From positions 124,001 through 188,000 of the forward strand of contig WTXD01000002.1 in the NCBI GenBank assembly GCA_022496205.1: 64,000 nt of DNA, read 5' to 3'. Origin of the DNA: Gloeopeniophorella convolvens. Taxonomy: Eukaryota > Basidiomycota > Agaricomycetes > Russulales. A program made the position numbers and the translations under genes. The notes under the pieces were generated by a model. That model saw nothing but the letters and a program-made list of their open reading frames with translations. It made no database searches and had not been told where the DNA came from. This document shows positions 56,139 through 64,000 of the stretch, in pieces (position 1 is the stretch's first letter; each line of letters starts with the position of its first letter).

Positions 56139-57970
56139 ATGTTCGCCGTGCGGAAGGCGCCCAGCGCCCTGCGACGTCGTGCAACTGCCAACATCGCGCG
56201 GTGGGCTAGCACTGACGCGCAAACGAAGGACAAATACAGGATCCTTGTCTTAGGCGGAGGTTTGTTGGCAACCACATGGCGCGCGCTGCGCTCGTTCGCC
56301 TGACCACGGTTCATTGACAGGTTCTGGCGGTCTCAGCGTCGCCCAGCAACTGTACAACCGTTTCAAAGAGGCGGGCAAGCCGCTCCAGGAGGGTGACATC
56401 GCGATCGTCGACACCGCGGAATTCCACAATTACCAGGTGCGAAGCCTCCATTTTGCAAATACCCGTCTGCGCGCTCTCCGCTCACCCCATTCCTCCCGCG
56501 CAGCCCGGATGGTAATGCACATCCTCCCGCTTCTGTTCGGACGTGCGGGGAATGCTGATCGTCGCCGTGGCGCTGGCGCAGGACCCTCGTCGGCGCCGGC
56601 CTGAAGCAGAAGGCGAGCCTCCGCCGGCCGCTTGGAGAGCTCATCCCGCTGCACATCGCGCATATCCCGGAGAAAGTCGTGGCGTTCGACCCGGCGCACA
56701 ATCAAATTCGCACGAGCGCGCAGCGCACGCTCGCGTATGACGCACTCGTCGTGGCAACCGGGCTTCAGATCAACTGGGGTGCGATTGACGGACTGTCCAA
56801 GGCGCTTGCCGATCCGTCGAGCGGCGTGTCGAGTATCTACTCGTACGAAACATGCGACAAAACCTGGACGGACATCGAATCGCTCCGCGCTGGACGCGCG
56901 ATCTTCACGCAACCTCAGGGCGTTATCAAATGTGCAGGAGGTTCGCTCATCGCCTGGCTCCGTTCTCTGATGGGTGCTGATCCTGCATATCTGTTTGGCG
57001 TGTGCGTACAGCTCCGCAGAAGATCATGTGGATGGCGTGGGACAGGTACCGCACGACGGGGCGCGGTGATAAGATCAAGGTTGACTTTATCAGCGGCATG
57101 CCCACGATGTTCAGCGTAAAGAAGTACTCAGACACGCTGGATGCGCTGCGCGTGGAGCGTGGTGTCGGCGGCTGGTTTGGACGTAACCTCGTGGCGGTCG
57201 ACACCGCAAATCGTAAGGCAGTCTTCCGGAACGTCGCAGATGGCACGGAGAACGCAGAGGATTACACGCTGCTGCACGTTACGCCGCCGATGGGGCCCTT
57301 GGACGTGCTCAAGGGCAGCCCGATCGCCGACGCTGTTGGTTGGGTAGATGTGAACAAGGCCACGCTACAGCATTCAAAGCCCGAATTCGGCAATATCTTC
57401 GCCCTCGGCGATGCGTCGTCGTTACCGACAAGCAAGACCACCGCAGCAATCACCGGGCAGGCCCCGGTGCTCACGGAGAACCTTTTCCATTTTCTGGACA
57501 GCGGGAAGGTCGGGTCGGCGGTATACGACGGTTACACGAGCTGCCCAGTAGGTTTTCCTCCGAGCGGGTTGAAATGGAGGCTAACTGTCGGGCAGCTCCT
57601 AACTGGCTATGGCGAGCTCATGCTGGCCGAGTTCAAGTATGATCTTGTACCCTCAGAGACATTTGCAAATTATCTGGGCGATCAGGCGATTCCACGACGG
57701 TGGGTAGATACTTGAATTGCATAAATCTCTATGACTGATGTGTGTATCCCAGGGCTTTCTACCACCTAAAGAAGGTAAAAAGTAGTTTGAACTGTTTCGA
57801 ACGAAATGCTTACGCTTGATTGGCTCCAGGATTTCTTCCCATGGGCGTACTTCAACTACTATGTAAGTGGAACAAAGACACCGCCGTTAGTCTCATATTG
57901 ACGGATGGGCATGCAGGTCAAGGGAGAATGGTATGGTCGGTCGGGATTGGTGCGGCCGAAGTTCCCGTAG
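56139..57970 (+). CDS. SQR: Mitochondrial sulfide:quinone oxidoreductase
   Basis: Nine exons give 450 aa. The enzyme oxidises sulfide at the inner mitochondrial membrane, passes electrons to ubiquinone and forms a persulfide that can yield thiosulfate. The N-terminus is a mitochondrial targeting peptide (MFAVRKAPSALRRRATANIA). FAD-binding motif: YRILVLGGGSGGLSVAQQLY. QPGWTLVGAGLK is the conserved substrate-side motif, LVVATGLQINW follows, then VIKCAGAPQKIMWMAWDRYR with the conserved Cys. Later: FISGMPTMFSVKKY, FALGDASSLPTSKTTAAIT and the C-terminal FFPWAYFNYYVKGEWYGRSG. Eight introns of 48-71 bp are removed, including both flanking an 8-nt exon at 56504-56511. The total is 451 codons. Together with the YeeE/YedE-like gene this could supply thiosulfate metabolism. 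Confidence 0.94.
56504..56511 (+). other. 8-nt microexon in SQR
   Basis: The bases CCCGGATG lie between a 67-bp intron (ends CGCGCAG) and a 70-bp intron (starts GTAATG). They code the Pro-Gly and part of Trp in HNYQPGWTLVGAG, which is conserved in SQR. Skipping them would delete the motif and break the frame. Confidence 0.85.
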
Positions 57971-58091
57971 TTCAGTAGCCACGTGCTTTTGTGACAGATG
58001 TGGTGTGACACAATGTGACTGTTTATCGGTTGAATGACGCGAGTCGCGCCTTGTTCGTTTAATCACAAACTGCAAGAACAAGTCAAGCAAC

Positions 58092-60930
58092 ATGTCCCGC
58101 TCACTGACGGCGGCTCAGGTCATCGCCCTCGGCGAATACCTCGAACCCGACTTCGATCCCTCTGCTCTCACAGTCAACCAGCTCCTGGGCGTCTTCGGTT
58201 TCCACAATATACGGTACCCCACTCCGTACACCAAGCCAAAGCTGGTCCAGCTCTTCAACGACGAGATCAAGCCCAAGGTTAGGCAGTTCAAGAAAGAACG
58301 TGTCAAGAAAGAGAACAGTCAAGCCAGTGATGATGGCATCAAGGACGGTGTCACAGGCCGCTACCTGAATGAAGAATCTAAGAAGGTGAGCGCCCTCTGC
58401 CTCATGGCTCACATGCCCGTTGACTCGTGTCGCGCTCAGCCCTTGCGCCGCTCCTCCCGCCAAAGCTCGCGCGCACCCTCAGTCGATTCCGAGGTGAAAG
58501 CGGACGCGGTACGTCGCGTCGCGTCGCGTCACCGACGCGCATGCCGGTTGCGTACTCACTCCCGCCCTTAGCCCAAGCGCCGCCGATCTGCACAACCCGC
58601 CCTTGGCGCACCCCCGGCGCGGACCGGTCAACCATCCCATCCCACCTTGGTAGAGGAGAGCGAGCCCGAGGAAGAGCCTGCGCCGCGCAAGATCAGCCGG
58701 TCGAAGAAGAGTGTGAGTTCCCAGGCCACGATTACCCTATTGAGTGCGCACTTACCCCCGTTCAGGCGCAAGATGCTGGCTCACGCACACGCCGGTCGTC
58801 GAATGTACGCTTCCGTTGGCTGCATCCACTCAGTTTAGCACACTAACGACTGCGCAGTTCGGAGAAGATAGCGGGTGGGAAGACAACAATGTATTCCAGT
58901 CAGGGGCCGAGTCGTCCTCGCCTGCACGCCCACCTCCAAAGGCACGCACCCGCAAGAGCACAGCAACGAAAGCCACCACTGCCACACGCAAGACCTCGCG
59001 CAAGGCCACTTCCGCGCCCCCAGAGTACCTCTCATCGTCCTCCCCCGCACGTGAGCTTGAGGACGAAGATGCGAGAGAAGAGGTGGACCCCATTGCGTCG
59101 CCACCGCGATCCAAATTTGCTCCGCATCTGTCTCCTGAGGCAATTCGCGAGAACGAGGCCATAATCAGCAGCCCGCAACGCTCGCCGTTCAAACCGAGGA
59201 CCATCTTTTCGCCTTTCAAGATTGCCTCCCCCCTACGCGCCTCCAAGGTCGAGGAACTAGTCGAAGAGGTTGAGGAAGAAGATGCGGACGAGCATGCTGA
59301 AGACATTCAGGAAGAGCAAGTTGATACCTTCGGCGCCGAAGATGTAGTCGAAGGCCAATCTGAAGTGGACGAGCTTGAAGCTGACGAAGAGCTTGATGAA
59401 GCAGCCCTGCAGGGAAGTGACCCCGATAACCTCACTGTTATGCGTCGTTTGGCCGACGGCACTGTCGTCCCCGCGTCATCTGCAAAGCCTCGCTCGAGCA
59501 TGTTGCTTCGTTTCATCACGGTCATCGCGGTCTTCTCCATCTACGCAATTATAGCGCCGTACAAGGCCCAATCGGTTGCGCTGGGCTATTGCGACACAGG
59601 CAGCAAGACCAATGACATTCTGGAGCGGCTGCGCACGCGTAACGCCGCCGTCGAGGCGTGCAACCGCGAGAACCGCACGTCGCTGTACCTTCCTTCTCCC
59701 GGGCGGGAGGACGAGCCATGTCCGCCGCCGCCGCTCGTGCCACTCGTTCCAGATGAGTGCACCCCTTGTCCCGAACATGCTACGTGTACACATGACAGCG
59801 TGTCGTGCGAGCACAGTTACCTCCTACGGCCGCATCCACTTCTCGCGTTCATCTCGCTGCCCTCATCCAACACCCTGTCTCCACAATCTCAGCTCTCCCC
59901 CACTACCAGGGCCGTTTTCGATGTCGTCGCCACGACCCTCGATGGGCTGCCTAGTCTTGGACCGGTCGCCCTGCCCCCACGGTGCGTCGAGGACCCCAAA
60001 CGCAAACGCCACATCGGCGTTCTCGGGAAGGCGATCGAGGCCGTGCTCGGGCTCGAGCGCGGAAGGCGTCTATGTGCCGGTGAGGTACCGCCCGTCCAGG
60101 ACACGGAAGGCGGAGAGGCGAAGCGCTGGGGTATGCATGTTGCCGCGCTAAGAGATGCTATGAAGTCCAAGACCGCTGTGAGTGGCCTGTTTGCGCCGCG
60201 CATTGTTTGGGGCGGCTGATTATCGTTTAGCCGCAACTCCAGGATACTTTCGATGACACGTTCAGCGAGGCTATCCAACAACTGGTTACCTGGGGCGGCA
60301 TCATCACTGGCGAGGACTCAGAGTAAGCCAGCCCATTCCCTTGTCGCCAACCATAAGCTCAAGGTTCGCAGGGGTGCGAAATACATCGCACACAAGACAC
60401 CCAACCTAGACTGGTCATGTGCGGCCACAGTCAAGAGCCGAGAGGCCTGGAAAGAATGGAGAGGGCGGGTCATCAGTGCGCGCTTTCCCCGATCCCAGCA
60501 GCCCTACCCCGTCATCTGACGCATCCCCACGCACACAGGCACCCTCGCGGCGCTGCTTAGCATGATTTTCCTGCGCCGGCGGCGCGCGCAGGGCCGCATC
60601 GAGGACAAGCGCGTCGCGGAACTCGTGCAGCTCGCACTCTCGACGCTGCACAACCAGGAGCTCGCGCACCACACGGACCCGGTCAGCGCGCCCGCGCCGT
60701 ACCTCTCGTCGCTGCAGCTGCGCGACCTCGTGCTGCAGGACGAGCACTCGGTGTCCGCGCGCTCGCGCCTGTGGGCACGCGTCGAGCGCGTCGTCGAGGG
60801 CAACGCGAACGTGCGCGCGAACCTCGAGGAGGTGCCTGGCGGCGACGAGCTGCGCGTCTGGCGCTGGGTCGGCGGCGCGGGGCGCCGCAGGGCGGTCGAG
60901 TACGCCGAGGGCGAGCGTGTCGTCGCGTGA
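58092..60930 (+). CDS. SRC1: Src1/Heh2-type inner nuclear membrane protein (Man1-Src1 C-terminal domain)
   Basis: Eight exons (introns 54, 63, 53, 53, 53, 49 and 63 bp) give 816 aa. The protein sits in the inner nuclear membrane and anchors chromatin and nuclear pores. The N-terminus is a helix-extension-helix/LEM-like DNA-binding fold: SRSLTAAQVIALGEYLEPDF, then NQLLGVFGFHNIRYPTPYTK and PKLVQLFNDEIKP. A long acidic and basic linker (ARTRKSTATKATTATRKTSR, EELVEEVEEEDADEHAED) is followed by the first membrane helix LLRFITVIAVFSIYAIIAP. The lumenal loop has Cys pairs (ECTPCPEHATCTH). The MSC domain has KYIAHKTPNLDWSCAATVKS. The second helix is RVISTLAALLSMIFLRRRR. The C-terminal winged-helix-like region has SARSRLWARVERVVEGNANV. 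A 39-nt exon at about 58767-58805 is included. Confidence 0.9.
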
Positions 60931-63616
60931 GCTGGTTGCGCCGCTGGGCGCGCGTCCGATCTCGAATAAGTTATCCTAATGTCCGCGCCTTGGTTGCTCT
61001 CATGTCCTCCCTACGTCTCTATTTCGCTGTGTAGCACAAACTATCTGGCTCGCTAGCTTATGATCCCCCCTCCGTGTCCGCGTCCCTCCTATAGTGCGTA
61101 ACTATCCGCCATCTCCCCTCTGCTGCCTATGGCACCGACGTTTCTGACCCGGATTTTTCTCTACTTCTTGTTTACAAGGCTTACGACCCGTTATGATCTA
61201 GTACTATGTCCCGTACGCCCGTGTCGCCGTGTCGTGTCGTGTTCGTATCGTGTACGTGTCGCGCTATCGCTTTTGCTCACTCTCCACCACGCGGTCAGAC
61301 TGTCCATCTCCTGATGCCCGCTCCCAGACCCGCCCCTTGATGTCTGTTATGGATGATGTTGCGCGCGCCCCGGTGGCCGTGTTGTATACTATCCGACATG
61401 TAACAAAGTTGGGGCGCGCGACGCCGTCGCTCCAGCCGTCGCGTTCGTCGGCCTTAGAGCGGCAGGGAACCCGACCCAACTCAGTGGGCGTGTTCACACG
61501 TTCATTGTAGAAGGCACGGTATCGCAGGCCCCATGGCGACGTTGTACTCGTCAGAAGAAGCTGGAGGCCCTCGAGTGGCGCGGACATGGCAACACTGCTC
61601 AAGTCGGGTTCTCATCGAGTGCACAGTGTGCCTTCTGCGCGACGAGCGGCCAAGCTGGCGGATATCGATGATGCCAATAGCCAAACGTGATGCGGCGGAT
61701 TCGGAGCACCGCAATCGTCAGGCCCGCACGTCGACGTCGCGCGCTGCCGCGCCGCGGCACCGTGTCAGTCAGGTTCGAATCAGCGCCTGCACGGCCTGCA
61801 CGTAACATCACTGACGGTGTCGTGCGGCGCGATGATCAGGAGCACTGCGCCCTGCACTGCGCGCGCACGGTTGACGCCGCCTTCTGTTGACCGTGATCTG
61901 CAGTGTGAATATCCGCTTCTGGAGCACAGCAGCCTTGATCGACAGCAGGTTGACAGCAGGAGCCGACGGCGCGCGCGTCGCCGCGTCCAGGTGTATATGG
62001 GGCGACTCGCGCGCGCGCCCCTGGCAGAAGCGGCGACGTCGACCCGTCGCGCGCTGCTGCCCCGGCCACTGATCAAAAATATCATGGTGGACGTGGACGT
62101 GGTCATGTGCATGCGCGTCGCCGGGCCATCGCCCTGCCTCTTCCGTCCGGTCGTTTATCCGGCTCTATCATACATCCCAGTCCATTGTTTTCCCATGCAC
62201 GCACGCCCGCGCGTCCCTGCCATGGTCAGGCTCGAGACGATCGCGACGTCTTACGCGCATGCGCAGATCATCACGCGCTGCCTACGGTGGCAGTTCAGAT
62301 AACGCGTAACTTCGCGCGACCCCGGCGACGCGCGCGCGTGATTGTTGGTTCCGGGCGCGCTGTAACTTAGTACTTACATGCTCTACTGGAGTGTACTTCG
62401 TTCGATTCCGCGCGCATTCCGGGCGTCCCGCCGCGCCATCAGTGTTCTTGGAGGTTTGATATCCAGAGTTGGTTGGACGTTCGCTGTCCGCGGACGTCCG
62501 TCGGTCGCGGTCGATCGGTCGGTCGGTTCATCGGGCCACTGGCACGCACGCACGCACGCCTGCCACGGGCTCCAGAGCACCGGCGCGCATGCTCCGAGCC
62601 CAGGGGGCGTGCGAATACTTCGGTGCGCGTCGAGATCCGCCGCCTCGCGCTCCTGTTCAGGAAGGCTCAAACGAACGCGCCGCCACCTTAGCTTTTACTT
62701 GCCGTGGCCCCTATTATTGTAGCATGCGTGCGTGACCGCGCCCGCTAACCTTCTTATTGTCTGCACCTCTTCGCGTCCAGGCGATCTTGCGCCGGGGACG
62801 GGCCCGGCGCGCGCAGGGTGCTGATTGTTTCTGACAGCCCGGCGCCACCGGTGCCCAGGTGCCTTCATAGAACGTTCCTGGCGAGCGACCTTCCAAGTTC
62901 CTCGAAGGGCCCCCAGGAATCCCTACTTAGTGCGCCCCTCACAACAACAACAACAGCAGGAAGAATGATCTGGCGCAGCGAAACGGGGGTGTCACGCCCG
63001 CCGGGTCCCACGGACTGAATGGACGATTAGTGTGCATATGGTGGCGCAGTGCCACTGGCCTCGTGCTACGAGGGCCAGCCCGCTGGGCCGCTCCTCCCTA
63101 TTGTGTGCGCCGATCGCGTGCTCGAGCCGTCATCCTTGCGCCGTGGTGGCCTGGGGCCCTGCGCGTGCCTTTCCCGGTGGCCCCCACCGATCCAGCGCTG
63201 CGCGCGCCAACTCCGAGCGATATACGCATATACATGCGCGCAGGTCACGCGCGCGCGCGGTGCCCCTACGCCAGTCCCGCGTCCGGGATGGCGGGGGCGC
63301 AGAGGCGAACTCTGCGCATGCTGCGTTTCAAGTGGGCTGCGGGCCGGGCGAAGCAGAAGCCGTACACCACCTCGAGACAATAGGGCGCGTGCATATGCAT
63401 TGATCGCGAAGCTTTGGCATACACTACCATACGAGGCCCGCGGCGCGAAGCACATGTGCGTCGAAGGCTGCAGTGGGGCACGTTCTAGCGCGGATGTGGC
63501 ACGCGCGCCGGGGCACGAGGGGGCACTACTAGATTACACGAAGCTGTCGTACTCGTATGTACTACACAGTATATGGCACTAGGCGCGCGGCTGCTAGGAA
63601 GGAGCCCGCGCTGCTG
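60931..63616. other. 2.7-kb GC-rich non-coding region
   Basis: No conserved protein, RNA gene or transposon was found on either strand. Short simple repeats occur: CGTGT-rich DNA at about 61215-61262, GGTC units at about 62505-62530, GCAC/ACGC units at about 62540-62563 and AAC units at about 62942-62957. Open frames here are long only because of high GC content. Confidence 0.55.
62500..62563. repeat. Adjacent simple repeats (GGTC and ACGC units)
   Basis: A run of CGGT/GGTC units is followed 20 bp later by a run of ACGC units. Isolated microsatellites within non-coding DNA. Confidence 0.6.
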
Positions 63617-64000
63617 TCAGGCCCAGCCGCGGTGCACAGAGGCGCCCAAGGGCAGAGACGCCTGTATGCGTTCGATGAGCGCGCGCTTCATGAACTGTTC
63701 CTCGGCGAGCACACGAGTCGTCTGCAGGCGCGCGGAGGTCAGTAGGCGCGCGCTAAGACGCAGCCAGCGGGCACACGCACGCGCAGGAAACGGTCGAGAT
63801 CGATCCGGCCAGCGTTGAGCGCGCGGTGCAGGTGGTAGATCGTGTCCTCGATCGCGTTGTCCTCTGCTACGAGGTCGATGAGCCTGCGGGACGCGTCAGC
63901 GCACCGATACGCGCAGGGGAGGCGCGGCGCAGCGCGGCGCGACACGTACTGGTTGTGCACGATCGACGTGGAGCACACGAGCTCGTCGACGGGTGGGTCG
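63617..64000 (-). CDS. VPS23: ESCRT-I subunit Vps23/TSG101, C-terminal part (5' partial)
   Basis: The gene continues beyond the window. The visible end is the steadiness box: VDELVCSTSIVHNQ is joined over a short intron to LIDLVAEDNAIEDTIYHLHR, then ALNAGRIDLDRFLR. A second intron removes a false C-terminus so that TTRVLAEEQFMKRALIERIQ follows, with the end LGASVHRGWA. In TSG101/Vps23 this box sits at the far C-terminus and forms the core of ESCRT-I that sorts ubiquitinated receptors into multivesicular bodies. The N-terminal UEV domain lies outside the window. Highly GC-rich coding bias. Both introns are phase-consistent. Confidence 0.9.

Noticed and set aside
60931..63616. Several open frames of 100-180 codons in the GC-rich region
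   Set aside because: Low-complexity Arg/Ala/Pro translations, no conserved motif and no consistent introns; high GC alone makes long open frames.
1..64000. Transposons, rRNA or tRNA genes
   Set aside because: No reverse transcriptase, transposase or integrase motifs, no long terminal repeats and no convincing cloverleaf were found by eye; a dedicated tRNA scan was not possible.

Overview
The window is nuclear DNA of a filamentous basidiomycete, most likely an Agaricomycete. Genes on both strands are broken by many introns of about 46-85 bp with GTRCGT/GTRAGT donors. Families typical of mushroom-forming fungi are present: FunK1-type fungal protein kinases, a DUF6535 protein, a seven-helix orphan membrane protein and a basidiomycete-type P450. 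The order cannot be decided from the sequence. No virus, plasmid, CRISPR array, rRNA or convincing tRNA was seen. Exon joins were chosen by hand from splice sites plus family conservation. For most genes the summed exons are an exact multiple of three, which is the main internal check.

Layout. 1-8 kb: housekeeping genes, namely the end of NPR2 (GATOR1/SEACIT), RCL1 (18S rRNA processing), UBA3 (NEDD8 E1), SLT11/ECM2 (spliceosome) and a YeeE/YedE-type sulfur transporter. 8-14.7 kb: accessory stretch with a seven-helix membrane protein, a possible decayed membrane-protein gene and a cytochrome P450. 14.8-23.4 kb: three FunK1 kinase genes (A +, B -, C +). 23.7-27.7 kb: divergent UFD1 and CCT4. 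27.9-30.2 kb: a fourth, GC-rich FunK1 gene (D). 31.7-38.6 kb: an Mso1/Sec1-binding-like protein, a GPI-anchored cupredoxin-like protein and a DUF6535 membrane protein. 39.5-44.8 kb: an RMP1-like RNase MRP subunit, AP-1 beta and an OTU deubiquitinase. 45.1-49.8 kb: two tandem aldo-keto reductase genes duplicated together with their promoters. 49.9-52.5 kb: a SmgGDS-like armadillo protein. 53-55.3 kb: a broken FunK1 copy (E) closest to B. 56.1-61 kb: mitochondrial sulfide:quinone oxidoreductase and the inner-nuclear-membrane protein Src1/Heh2. 61-63.6 kb: GC-rich non-coding DNA. 63.6-64 kb: the C-terminus of VPS23/TSG101.

The region reads as a conserved housekeeping backbone into which lineage-specific families (FunK1, tandem AKR, P450, DUF6535) have been inserted and are turning over. 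The most notable points are the five-member FunK1 group with a shared N-terminal box, a basic PPGS-type tail and one clear pseudogene; four probable GC-AG introns, three of them with the donor GCRCGT; an 8-nt microexon in SQR and a 23-nt exon that carries the signature motif of the sulfur transporter; and a SUMO-interaction-like C-terminus on UFD1. Two proteins (YeeE/YedE-like transporter and SQR) point to sulfide/thiosulfate handling, but they lie about 48 kb apart and nothing shows that they are linked.
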